Assembly: GCF_029407905.1 (NCBI RefSeq)
Contig: NC_073629.1
Span: 55,812,301 to 55,876,300, forward strand
DNA: 64,000 nucleotides
Direction of reading: 5' to 3'
DNA from: Bubalus kerabau
Lineage: Eukaryota > Chordata > Mammalia > Artiodactyla > Bovidae
In this document: positions 1 to 9,410 of the stretch, piece by piece
Numbering within the stretch: the first letter of the stretch is position 1
Layout: each line of letters starts with the position of its first letter
Notes under the pieces: generated by a model
Database searches by the model: none
Told to the model about the DNA's origin: nothing
The model's input: the letters and a program-made list of their open reading frames with translations, nothing else
Made by a program: the position numbers and the translations under genes

Positions 1-849
1 AGGATCCTCTATGACCCACCTCCCAGAATATTGGAAATAAAAGCAAAAATAAACAAATGGGACCTAATTAACCTTAAAAGCTTCTGAACATCAAAGGAAA
101 CTATTAGCAAGGTGAAAAGACAGCCTTCAGAATGGGAGAAAATAATAGCAAATGAAGCAACTGACAAACAACTAATCTCAAAAATATACAAGCAACTCCT
201 ACAGCTCAACTCCAGAAAAATAAATGACCCAATCAAAAAATGGGCCAAAGAACTAAATAGACATTTCTCCAAAGAAGACATACAGATGGCTAACAAACAC
301 ATGAAAAGATGCTCAACATCACTCATTATCAGAGAAATGCAAATCAAAACCACTATGAGGTACCATTTCACACCAGTCAGAATGGCTGCGATCCAAAAGT
401 CTACAAGTAATAAATTCTGGAGAGGGTGTGGAGAAAAGGGAACCCTCTTACACTGTTGGTGGGAATGCAAACTAGTACAGCCACTATGGAGAACAGTGTG
501 GAGATTCCTTAAAAAACTGGAAATAGAACTGCCTTATGATCCAGCAATCCCACTGCTGGGCATACACACTGAGGAAACCAGAAGGGAAAGAGACACATGT
601 ACCCCAATGTTCATCGCAGCACTGTTTATAATAGCTAGGACATGGAAGCAACCTAGATGTCCATCAGCAGATGAATGGATAAGAAAGCGGTGATACATAT
701 ACACAATGGAGTATTACTCAGCCATTAAAAAGAATACATTTGAATCAGTTCTAATGAGGTGGATGAAACTGGAGCCTATTATACAGAGTGAAGTAAGCCA
801 GAAAGAAAAACACCAATACAGTATACTAACGCATATATATGGAATTTAG
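1..849 (+). pseudogene. L1 ORF2 C-terminal relic with two in-frame stops
   Basis: Frame 1 encodes the C-terminal region of L1 ORF2p downstream of the reverse transcriptase, ending in the usual IKK..THIYGI-type terminus at 847-849. Recognisable stretches include SEWEKIIANEATDK and NSRKINDPIKKWAKELNRHF. Two stops break it: TGA at 85-87, where the family has a cysteine codon TGC, and TGA at 691-693, where a tryptophan TGG is expected. Apart from these the frame is open, so the decay is by point mutation. The endonuclease and polymerase domains lie outside the window. It cannot encode a working protein. Confidence 0.9.
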
Positions 850-1213
850 AAAGATGGTAACAATAACCCTGTGTACGAGACAGCAAAAGAGACACTGATG
901 TATAGAACAGTCTTATGGACTCTGTGAGAGAGGGAGAGGGTGGGAAGATTTGGGAGAATGGCATTGAAACATGTAAAATATCATGTATGAAACGAGTTGC
1001 CAGTCCAGGTTCGATGCACGATACTGGATCTTGGGGCTGGTGCACTGGGACGACCCAGAGGGATGGTATGGGGAGGGAGGAGGGAGGAGGGTTCAGGATG
1101 GGGAACACATGTATACCTGTGGTGGATTCATTTTGATATTTGGCAAAACTAATACAGTTTTGTAAAGTTTAAAAATAAAATAAAATTTTTAAAAAAAGTA
1201 GAAAAAAAAAAGA
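1..1213 (+). mobile_element. L1 LINE, 3' end (ORF2 C-terminus, 3' UTR, A-rich tail), artiodactyl type
   Basis: The element enters from outside the window and runs 5' to 3' on the plus strand. It has the last part of ORF2 (to the TAG at 847-849), then a G-rich 3' UTR with a purine-rich stretch near 1060-1095, and an A-rich tail at about 1168-1213. The same 3' UTR type occurs in reverse at 57.85-58.3 kb, so two copies in the window support each other. The 5' boundary and the upstream target duplication are not visible. This is a LINE-1 retrotransposon relic, not a host gene. Confidence 0.95.
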
Positions 1214-2199
1214 CACAGGATGTGATGATTTGAGCTTGCTGATCTAGGGTAAAATAATTCATTTAGATGCATCACAAATTAATCTTTCTTCATAAAATCA
1301 GAATAAACAGTTGAAATTCTGTTTTGCTGCAAGCTGCTCCAGAATGTCTGTGGAGACTGGTTTTGTTTATTTGCTGCTATACAACAGTCTTAGGTAAACA
1401 ACATATAACTCTATCTATGTGCATCTGGGTAGGCTTCAACATTTTTATTATGCAACCTAAATATGAAAAAGCCCAATCCGCTGCCTTAGCAAAATAGCTA
1501 AATCTCATTAAGTATAAAACAAACTCCTACCACCTTCTTGTCAAGTAACCTTGGTTTTTAAAGACTGTCCTGGTACAATCAGTCTCTTCCATATGCCTTT
1601 CATTCTTCCCTTATTCTAGGGTTTTGTTTCTCAACGTTTTGTTTCTCTGGGCTGAATTTCATCTCAGTTGATTGCCCAATTCACTTTTCATTCAGTCATA
1701 ATTGTTTTTTGAATTGTCTTAAATTCTCAAATGGATTATGACAATTTGAAAATTAACAATGGCACCTTAATTGCATGGGGCTGTGTGATCCACAAAACCC
1801 TGTTGGTTGATGCTCTTCCCTCCACCTGTAATTTTTTTTTAACCAAATGTGAAAAGGTAGAAACACACACATAAAAGCAGAAAATACACAAGGTTGTGAT
1901 TTATAAAAATGTTTGCCTTTCCAATATTTTATAATTCAATCACTAATACCTACAAAATCATTTTAATACTGGAATTAATTAAAAATTCTATCAGGTTTTC
2001 TTTCTTTCAAACTTTTTTCTTTTGTGGAAGTAGGAACATATGCAAGCAGGACAATATTTTCTGTACATGTATAGACATTAAAATTCAGGAAAATATCATT
2101 ATTCTTTAGTTATCTGACTTCAGTGGGGCTCTCAATGCAGCCTAGCAATCCTCTTACTTGTCCCTGTTTGTCTTCTTCTAGAATTTCTCATGAGTCATC
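1214..2199. other. Single-copy AT-rich DNA, no gene seen
   Basis: No convincing coding region, repeat consensus or RNA gene was recognised between the L1 tail and the next SINE. A plus-strand ORF at 1909-2109 has low-complexity AT-driven composition and no family resemblance. Confidence 0.5.
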
Positions 2200-2213
2200 T
2201 GTTCCAAACCTTT

Positions 2214-2416
2214 GTTCAGTAGCTCAGTCATGTCCAACTCTTTGCAACCCCATGGACTGTAGCCCTCCAGGCTCCTCTGTCCATGGGATTTTCCAGGCAA
2301 GAATACTGGAATGGGTAGACATTTCCTCCTCTAGGGGATCTTCCCAATTCAGGGATCCAATCCATGTTTCCTGCATTGCAGGTGGATTCTTTACTGCTGA
2401 GCCACCAGGGAAACCA
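2214..2416 (-). mobile_element. Bov-tA SINE with perfect 14-bp target duplication
   Basis: This ruminant tRNA-derived SINE is inverted. The RNA polymerase III promoter-bearing head lies at the right end (ending in CACCAGGGAAACC) and the Bov-A body at the left. The flanks TGTTCCAAACCTTT at 2200-2213 and 2417-2430 are identical, which fixes both ends and shows insertion by L1/RTE-type target-primed reverse transcription. Confidence 0.93.
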
Positions 2417-2642
2417 TGTTCCAAACCTTTAAACCTGTGTCATTCTTCTCATCCCCCTCATTGTCAGACTTTAGTCCTGTTTTGTAATTTACAGACAATA
2501 TATAACAGTTTCTGTTAGGTAGGTAGAATAGGGAAAAGGAGTCCAAAATGGCGGTGGCTAAAAGACAAGGAAGGTCAAAGGAAGGTCCGAGGACCAGAGT
2601 GAAGACTTCAGGCAGAACAAACAGCACTCCTGGCTAAGCCCA

Positions 2643-2650
2643 ATTTGCAT
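2643..2650 (+). promoter_or_regulatory. Octamer (ATTTGCAT) in the solo LTR U3
   Basis: ATTTGCAT is an exact match to the POU/Oct-factor octamer in one orientation. It lies 29 bp before the LTR TATA box, a promoter-proximal position. Activity is not shown by sequence alone. Confidence 0.5.
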
Positions 2651-2678
2651 AGGGCAGGCCCAGGTGGAGGAAAAATCA

Positions 2679-2685
2679 TATAAAA
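2679..2685 (+). promoter_or_regulatory. TATA box of the solo LTR
   Basis: TATAAAA lies between the octamer and the CT-rich tract and 279 bp before the AATAAA signal. Transcription would be expected to start about 25-30 bp downstream, near 2708-2715, and run rightward. Confidence 0.65.
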
Positions 2686-2736
2686 GGAGGAGCCAAAGCG
2701 CTTTCTCTCAGACTCTCTGTCCCGCGTGCGTGCGCT

Positions 2737-2925
2737 CTTTTCTTTCTCTCTCTCTTTTTCTTTCTCTCTCTCTCGCGCGCGCACTCTCTCTCTCTCTCTC
2801 TCTCTCGCTTTCTCTCGCTCTTTCTACCGCCCCCCCCCCCACGCTCTCTCTCTTGCTCTCTCTCGCTGTTTCTTGCTCTCTCTCACTCTCTCTCCGCCCC
2901 CACCTCCCCACGCACTCCTCCACTC
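2737..2925 (+). repeat. CT-rich low-complexity tract inside the solo LTR
   Basis: Mostly (CT)n and TTTCTCTC runs are interrupted by a CG dinucleotide run (about 2773-2782) and a C10 run near 2830. It sits between the TATA box and the polyadenylation signal, so it belongs to the LTR. It is the source of several long serine/leucine or arginine/glutamate ORFs on both strands, none of which is real. Confidence 0.9.
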
Positions 2926-2963
2926 TCTTCTCTTTGAGTCTTGGATTCTCCTGCTATCTTCTA

Positions 2964-2969
2964 AATAAA
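2964..2969 (+). terminator. AATAAA polyadenylation signal of the solo LTR
   Basis: An exact AATAAA follows the CT-rich tract and is followed by GT-rich sequence, the usual arrangement for the R-U5 part of an LTR. Confidence 0.7.
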
Positions 2970-3122
2970 ATGGAGCTGTAACACTGATTTGCCTAAGAGC
3001 TGTAACACAGTTTGTCCAAGACCCGAGAGCTGTGATGCACCTAGGGCTTTAATGTCCGTTGCTCCAAATCTTTGTTGTGACGAGACAAAGAACTGAGGAA
3101 CATACACTCGCGTGACAGTTTC

Positions 3123-3789
3123 TGAGCAGTTTCATTGGATTTTCCTTGCTTCTACCTTCAGGCTCATCTACAGAAGCACACAGATTTTAACTTATTTCTC
3201 TCAGTCTTGAAGGGAGAAAGTTTTACCTTCATTCTAAGACTAGCCTTTTGCAAGCCTTGGATTCTGTCTCCTCTGTCCTCTCATCTAGACACCAGTCTCT
3301 TTCTTTCCCTCTCCTTTGGCTCCCTCTCAGCCTGCAGGCATGAACAAGTCTGGCCTTAACCATCTGCTATAATCTTAAACCACTCCTGCCCCACCCTACC
3401 TTCTTATCTTATCTACTCTTGGCCCTCTGGGTATAGCCAACTCTCTTTTCTACCTGCAACCCCCAGTACCTCATTCACTGTGTATTGGGTGTTAGGACAT
3501 GTAGACCATACCTATTCTAGGCAATCACCTGGGAGCTCTTGCCACTTATTAATTTTTCTACCTCATTGTCCTTGTTCCCTCTTTCCTTATTCCTAACCCC
3601 ACCTTTAGAGAGCTGTTTCTGGGTCCTCAGCTTTGGGTCTTGTGTGTTTCTCTGGTTGTAACTTTCATGAACCTCCCTATTTATCCTAATCTGACCTGGT
3701 GGGCCAAAATTTGGCCCTTTCCACCAGGGAAGGAGGTGTCAGATATTTTCCTGAACTATGAAGCACTTTGAAACATTTTTTTGTTATTT
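3123..3789. other. Single-copy DNA, pyrimidine-rich, no gene seen
   Basis: The stretch between the solo LTR and the L2-like relic is rich in C and T on the plus strand. No coding or RNA gene was recognised. Confidence 0.5.
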
Positions 3790-3975
3790 CTTCAGCTTCC
3801 AGTCACCTCTTATCCCATTGAACTACCTGGTCTTGCTGAGGTCACTGATGATTTCCTAATTGCTAGATCCAATGGTCCATTTCAAATTTTCAACGTTTCT
3901 CAACTTTTAACATTGTTGACTTTTTTTGACTTTTTGATGCTCTTCCTCCATTGGCTTCCAGACACCAATCAATAT
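3790..3975 (+). repeat. Ancient L2-like LINE ORF2 relic
   Basis: The run from CACTGATGATTTCCTAATTG through ATTGTTGACT to CATTGGCTTCCAGACACC follows the wording of the L2 LINE coding region in mammals, heavily mutated and without an open frame. The match is from memory of the family and was not aligned. Confidence 0.45.
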
Positions 3976-4235
3976 ACACATCTTTACTGAACACTGATTG
4001 CTTTGATATTTGAGATAAAAAATGAGCAATACATGTTTTCTGCCTCCAAGTATAACAATGTAGGGGAGAAGAAAGACAAATAAGTAGGCAAGTAAAAGTC
4101 AGGAAATAAAGTCTACACATAAAAGGTTACTCATTTCTGTGCCCATAGGGCCAAAGAGGACTTGACTTCTTTCTACTGGATGGGCCATGGGTGAGAGTTC
4201 CAGGAAGAAGGATTGTTACACACTAAGGTACAAAG

Positions 4236-4451
4236 TTATGGGCTTCCCTGGTGGCTCAGATGGTAAAGCGTCTGGCTGCAGTGCAGAATACCCGGGTTTG
4301 ATTCCTGGGTCGGGAAGATCCCCTGAAGAAGGAAATGGCAATCCACTCCAGTACTCTTGCCTGGAAAATCCCATGGCCGGAGGAGCCTGATAGGCAACAG
4401 TCCATAGGGTCGCAAAGAGTCGGACACGACTTCACTTTCACTTTCACTTTC
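4236..4451 (+). mobile_element. Bov-tA SINE with 11-bp target duplication
   Basis: The head GGGCTTCCCTGGTGGCTCAG starts near 4240, the Bov-A body follows, and it ends in a TTTCAC-repeat tail. The flanks AAGGTACAAAG at 4225-4235 and 4452-4462 are identical. The internal polymerase III B-box region (GGTTTGATTCC) is still recognisable. Confidence 0.95.
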
Positions 4452-4544
4452 AAGGTACAAAGGAGAGTGACCATGAATGTCCAGGTAGTTTCAAGAGTTC
4501 AGTGTGGTTGGAACAAAGAGCTTAATGTGTGTATTATGATAAAT

Positions 4545-4865
4545 GGAGCTGAAGAGAGCAAGGGTCAGATCTTGGAAGTCTACATGAACCATTTTAAAGA
4601 GTTTGGAAATTATGTAAAGACAATGAGAAGCTGCTGAAAAATATTATACAGTGGAGTGACATGATCAAAATCTATTTTAGAAATATTGCCCTGGTTGCTG
4701 AGTAGGTGATGAATTGGGTGATGGTAAGAGTGGTGGCAGGGAGATTGGTTAAAAGGCTGTGGCAAAAATCTAGGCCTGGTGGTCCTGGCTCAATATGGGG
4801 GAAAGGTAATGTGGGTAGAAAAATGTGAAAAGAAGTGATGGATTTTAGTGATACTAAGGAGGAAT
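4545..4865 (-). repeat. L2 LINE 3' region, inverted relic
   Basis: Read on the minus strand, the segment keeps the order of the L2 ORF2 end. The plus strand shows the inverted landmarks GAGTGACATGATCAAAAT, CCCTGGTTGCTGAG and CAGGGAGATTGGTTAAAAGG. The same landmarks appear in the larger L2 at 32.1-32.9 kb. It predates the ruminant repeats. Confidence 0.65.
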
Positions 4866-4989
4866 AATGGAAAAGACTTGGTAATTTTTGAACTATCCCC
4901 TGTAACTGTCTTCAGTTGCTTGCTATCTTATCATGGCATTCTTACCTATAGAAATTAGAGCATTTCTCACATCTTAGTTTTCTCTTACT

Positions 4990-5095
4990 TACAGGCTCTA
5001 TTACTAGGACCCTGTCTGATTAATCTCTATCTCCATTGCTCAGAATAGTGCCTTGTGGATAGCAGGTAAACAATAAGTGCTGGTTGACTGAGTGA
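4990..5095 (+). repeat. L2 / CORE-type 3' terminus
   Basis: A degraded run of the form GACCCTGTCTGATTAATCTC..CAGAATAGTGCCTTG..CAATAAGTGCTGGTTGACTGA matches the common L2 3' end. It is in opposite orientation to the adjacent L2 piece, so it is a separate insertion or an inverted fragment. Confidence 0.45.
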
Positions 5096-5284
5096 CTCAA
5101 CTTCCTTGGGTAATGTTGACTGTTAGTTTTTATCATAGTCTGCCAGATTATCATCCCCACCCCTGTCACCTGCTCATACATTATACAACCACAGAGAGCT
5201 GCTTCACCTGTTGAAAGTTGAAAACAAAGTTGCAAAACAAACTTTTTTTGTGTTTAAATCTTTTATAAACATTTTAAAAATAAT

Positions 5285-5621
5285 TTAATTGGTTTCTTAT
5301 TTTTGGATGTGCTGGGTCTTTGATGCTGCACAGGCTTTCTCTAGGTGTGGAGAGCAGGGGCTATTCTCTAAGGGCCGGCTTCTCTTTGCAGTGATTTTCC
5401 TTGTTGAGGAGCACAGGCTCTTGGGCACGTGGGCTTCGAGTAGTTACAGAACGTGGGTTCAGTAGTTGCAGCTCCTAGGCTTTAGAGCACAGGCTCAATA
5501 GTTGTGGCTCACGGGCTTAGGTTTTTTCAAGGGATGTGGAATCTTCCCAGATCAAGGATTGAACCTGTCTCCTGCATTGGCAGGCAGATTCTTTACCACT
5601 GAGTCACAAGGGAAGCCCATA
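5285..5621 (-). mobile_element. CHR-type tRNA-derived SINE, inverted
   Basis: Read on the minus strand it begins GGGCTTCCCTTGTGACTCAG and then repeats units built on CAACTA, GAGCC and CACG. This is the plan of cetartiodactyl CHR SINEs, older than Bov-tA and shared with whales and hippos. It is diverged throughout, and no target duplication could be found. Confidence 0.8.
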
Positions 5622-6000
5622 AATATTATTTTTAATAACATGAAGGCAAATGCTTTATTGTCTTTTTATTACCTTTCTATTGCTGCTGTAAAAATTGCCA
5701 CAAATGCAGAGTCTTAAACAATACAAATGTATCATCTCATGATTTCTATAGATTGGTAGTCAGGCAGGCCTAATGGGGTTCCATGCTCTTGGAAGAGCTT
5801 ACATGTATACTCTGGGGACAATCTGTTTTCAAACTCATTTGGGTTGTTGGTCAGGTCAGTTCTTTGTAGCCGGAGGACTGAAAGCTTGGTTTCCCTTTTG
5901 GATGTCAGCCAGCAGCTGCTATTGGCAGCTAAAGCCACCTGCATTCCTTTTCACGTGGCCCCTTTATCTTCAAACCAGCAATGTCAGCAAGGGTGAGTCA

Positions 6001-6020
6001 ACCCCCCCCCCTTTTTTTTT
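6001..6020. repeat. C10-T10 homopolymer junction
   Basis: A C run passes directly into a T run immediately before the BovB 5' breakpoint. Length is prone to sequencing and replication slippage. Confidence 0.8.
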
Positions 6021-6026
6021 TAGCTT

Positions 6027-6701
6027 TCAAGATCATGGCATCTGGTCCCATCACTTCATGGCAAATAGATGGGGAAACAGTGGAAACAGTGTCAGACTTT
6101 ATTTTGGGGGGCTCCAAAAATCACTGTAGATGGTGGTTGCAGCCATGAAATTAAAAGACGCTTACTCCTTGGAAGGAAAGGACCAACCTAGATAGCATAT
6201 TCAAAAGCAGAGACATTACTTTGCCAACAAAGGTCCGTCTAGTCAAGCCTATGGTTTTTCCTGTGGTCAAGTATGGATGTGACAGTTGGACTGTGAAGAA
6301 AGCTGAGCGCCGAAGAATTGATGCTTTTGAACTGTGGTGTTGGAGAAGACTCTTGAGAGTCCCTTGGACTGCAAGGAGATCCAACCAGTCCATTCTGAAG
6401 GAGATCAGTCCTGGGTGTTCTTTGGAAGGAATGATGCTAAAGCTGAAACTGCAGTCCTTTGGCCACCTCATGCAAAGAGTTGACTCGTTGGAAAAGACTC
6501 TGATGTGGGAGGGATTGGGGGCAGAGGGAAAAGGGGACAATAGAGGATGAGATGGATGGATGGCATCACCGACTCGATGGACGTGAGTCTGAGTGAACTC
6601 AGGGAGTTGGTGATGGACAGGGAGGCCTGGAGTGCTGCAATTCATGGGGTTGCAAAGAGTTGGACATGACTGAGTGACTGAACTGAACTGAACTGAACTG
6701 A
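6027..6701 (+). mobile_element. BovB LINE, 3' end, tail of ACTGA repeats
   Basis: This 5'-truncated RTE-clade LINE starts inside the late reverse transcriptase region and ends in four tandem GAACT/ACTGA units at about 6679-6701. An open stretch at 6221-6550 encodes the conserved C-terminal block beginning near FPVVKYGCDSWTVKKAE and including WRRLLRVPWTARRSNQSIL. The sequence is close to the copy at 45.3 kb. It lies against an older inverted L1 remnant. Confidence 0.93.
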
Positions 6702-7228
6702 GATATAATTGACAAAAATTGTAAGATATTTAAAGTGTACAATATGATAATTTTCTATAAATATATATTGTAAAGGGATTCCCCCTTGAGTTAATTAACA
6801 CATTTATCACCTCACTGTTTTTTTGGGGGGAGGGTGAGAACACTTAAGTTCTACTCTTTTAGCAAATTTCAATTATACTGGACAATGTTATCAACTGTAA
6901 TCACCATGTTTTACTTTAGATCATCAGGCTTTATTCATCTTTGGCTGAAAGTTTATGCCCAACCACTTTTCTATTTTCTGTTTCTATGAGTTCTGCTTTT
7001 TTATTTTTTAGATTCCACACCTAGGTGATGCTATATAGTACTTGTCTTTTTTCTGTCTGGCTTATTTCAGTCAGTATAATGCCTGCTAGGAGGTTCATCT
7101 ATGTTGCTGTAAGTGACAGGATTTTGACCTTTTTTTAGAGGCTGAGTAATATTCCATTGTATCTACGTCCCACATTCTGTTCATTTGTTCATCCATCAGT
7201 GGACATTGAGGTTGTTTCCATACCTAGT
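6702..7228 (-). repeat. Old L1M-type LINE 3' remnant, inverted
   Basis: Minus-strand reading gives the end of L1 ORF2 and 3' UTR. Plus-strand landmarks include TGTCTGGCTTATTTCAGTCA and GAGTAATATTCCATTGTAT. Divergence is much greater than in the L1 copies at the window ends, so this is a pre-ruminant copy. Confidence 0.8.
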
Positions 7229-7621
7229 CAAGTCCTTTTCATGCCTTGAATTTCTCTGACTTCCTCTTCTAATCCTGCTGTCAGCTTTTTAGGACTCATG
7301 TGATTACAATGGGCCAACCTGAATAATTCAGGATAATCTCCTTATTTTAAATTCATCAGCTTAGTAATCTAAATTACATCTGCAGCGGCCCTTTTGCTAT
7401 GTAACAATAACATTCATGGGTGTGATATTTCACCATATTCACAGTCTGGAAATTAGGATGAGACATCTTTGGAATTCCATTTTAGAAATTCTGTCTACAA
7501 CATCTTAATTTAAATTGGAAAAATTATATAATAAATAGGAATCGTTATAATATCATATTGTGAACTAATAAATAGCTCTGGGCATAATTTTTTCTGAGTA
7601 AGTGTCCCATTTATTTGGACA
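7229..7621. other. Single-copy AT-rich DNA
   Basis: Nothing recognisable apart from short A/T runs. Confidence 0.45.
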
Positions 7622-7772
7622 TCAGAGGATGAGACGGCTGGATGGTACCACCGATTCAAGGAACACGAACTTGGGCAAACTTCGGGAGATGGTGAGGGCC
7701 AGGGAGGCCTGGTTTGCTGCAGTCCATGGGGTCACAAAGGGTTGAACACGACCTGGTGACTGAACAACAACA
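7622..7772 (+). mobile_element. BovB LINE, extreme 3' end, AAC-repeat tail
   Basis: Only about 150 bp of the BovB 3' end are present, starting at CAGAGGATGAGACGGCTGGA and closing in GACTGAACAACAACAA. The tail differs from the ACTGA tail of the copy at 6.0 kb. Confidence 0.88.
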
Positions 7773-7841
7773 ATATATCTCCTTGTCACTTACTGAAAAA
7801 TTTAGATTTACTTGTTGTTTAACCTACCTACCTAGTACTTT

Positions 7842-8062
7842 TAAGAAAAGAAAAAGAAAGAAAGTGCAGTCGTTCAGTCGTTTCCAACTCTTTGCAACCC
7901 CATGGACTGTAGCCTACCAGGCTCTTCCGTCCATGGAATTTTCCAGGCACGAGTACTGGAGTGGGGATCTTTCCTTCTCCAGGGGATCTTCCCGACACAG
8001 GGATCAAACCTGGGTCTCCCATATTGCAGCCAGATGCTTTACCATCTGAGCCACTGGGGAAA
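7842..8062 (-). mobile_element. Bov-tA SINE, inverted
   Basis: The inverted SINE has an A/G-rich start near 7842-7862 (GAAAGAAAG, a variable tail) and its tRNA-like head at the right end. The probable duplication is CTAGTACTTT at 7832-7841 against CTAGTAGTTT at 8063-8072, one mismatch. Confidence 0.9.
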
Positions 8063-8072
8063 CTAGTAGTTT

Positions 8073-8368
8073 GTTTAAACTACTCTTCAAAATGGGAAAA
8101 TGATCAGGTCTTCAGCAGTCAAGGCCAGCTAAAGAATGTACTTGCCCCCTGGTTTTCCAAGGACTAAGTCATTAGCCACTGCAATCACTAACCTTCAAAA
8201 CGCCCTGAAAGGAATTCAGGGTGGAGGGCAGGAATGATGTACTTTGTGCTCTGGAAAAACTGGCAGAACCAGCTTTCAGATTGATATTTTCAGGAGAAAA
8301 CTATATAAACCTAATTTCTTGCATCATCCCATACTTAGAGCAGCACTAAAATTATTAAGTAAGATACA
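8073..8368. other. Single-copy DNA between SINE and BovB
   Basis: No gene or repeat recognised. Confidence 0.45.
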
Positions 8369-9410
8369 ACTGTGTGGATCACAACAAACTGTAGAAAATT
8401 CTTCAAGAGATGGGAATACCAGACCACCTTACTTGCCTCCTGAGAAACCTGTATACAGGTCAAGAAGCAACAGTTAGAACCAGACATGAAACAATGGACT
8501 TAGGAAGGAAGTACTTCAAGTATATTGTCACCCTGCTTATTTAACTTATATGCGGAGTACATCATGCAAAATTCTGGGCTGGATGAATCAGAAGCTGGAA
8601 TCATGATTGCTGGGAGAAATATCAACAACCTCAGGTATGCAAATGATACCACTCTAATGGCTGAAAGTGAAGAGGAATTAAAGAGCCTCTTGATGAGAGT
8701 GAAAGAGGAGACTGAAAAAGTTGGCTTAAGGTTCAACATTCATAAGACTAAGATCATGACTTCTGGTCCCATTAGTTCATGGCAAATAGGTGGGAAAACA
8801 AAGGAAACAATGACAGACTTTATTTTCTTGGTCTCCAAAATCACTTCAGATGGTGACTGCAGCCATGAAATTAAAAGACATTTACTCTTTGGAAGGAAAG
8901 CTATAACAGATCTAGACAGTGTATTAAAAAGCAGAGATATCATTTTGCCAACAAAGGTCCATATAGTCAAAGCTATGATTTTTCCAAAAGCCATGTACGG
9001 ATGTGAGATTTGGACTATAAAGAAGGCTGGGCACTGAAGAATTGATGCTTTCTAGTTGTTGCGCTGGACTCTTGAGAGTCCCTTGGACAGCAAGGAGATC
9101 AAATCAGTCAATCCTAAAGGAAATCAACCCTGAATAGTCATTAGAAAGACTGATGCTGAAGCTGAAGCTCCAATACGTTGGCTACATAATAGGCAGAGCG
9201 GGCTCACTGGAAAAGACTCTGATACTGGGAAAGAGTGAGGACAGGAGAAGGGGCGGCAGAGCATGAGATGATTGGATGGCGTCATTGACTCAAATGACAT
9301 GAATCTGAGCAAACTCTGGGAGGTAGTGAAGGACAAGGAAGCCTGGCTTACTGCAGTCCATGGAGTCACAAAGAGTCAGGCAGGACTGAGCGACTGAACA
9401 ACAACAACAA
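8369..9410 (+). mobile_element. BovB LINE, 5'-truncated, AAC-repeat tail, decayed RT
   Basis: It starts at ACTGTGTGGATCACAACAAA in the reverse transcriptase region and ends in GACTGAACAACAACAACAA. A 170-codon open stretch (8525-9037) covers the RT palm through the thumb. The catalytic motif reads YANDTTLM where YADD is expected, so one catalytic aspartate is replaced by asparagine. Upstream of 8525 and after the GGCTGGGCAC stop at 9035 the frame is broken. Confidence 0.92.

Larger units (their letters stand above)
2513..3117 (+). mobile_element. Solo LTR of an endogenous retrovirus (class I-like, BTLTR1-like)
   Basis: The 605-bp unit begins TG and ends CA and is flanked by a 5-bp duplication GTTTC (2508-2512 and 3118-3122). 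It has the order expected of an LTR on the plus strand: U3 with an octamer-like site, a TATA box, a long CT-rich tract, an AATAAA signal, then about 150 bp of R/U5. No internal retroviral sequence is present, so it is the product of LTR-LTR recombination. The 5-bp duplication suits gammaretrovirus-like class I elements; the family name is a tentative recognition and was not searched. Confidence 0.85.

Noticed and set aside
2214..2416. tRNA-like segments with B-box wording in this and the other Bov-tA and CHR copies
   Set aside because: They are SINE heads, not tRNA genes: no cloverleaf with proper acceptor stem was found and each continues into SINE body.
2664..2981. Serine/leucine-rich ORFs on the plus strand and an arginine/glutamate-rich ORF on the minus strand
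   Set aside because: All are produced by the CT-rich low-complexity tract in the solo LTR and have no protein family features.
6151..6645. 164-codon minus-strand ORF
   Set aside because: It is the antisense shadow of the BovB C-terminal block, as are similar ORFs at 45285-45557 and 61383-61688.
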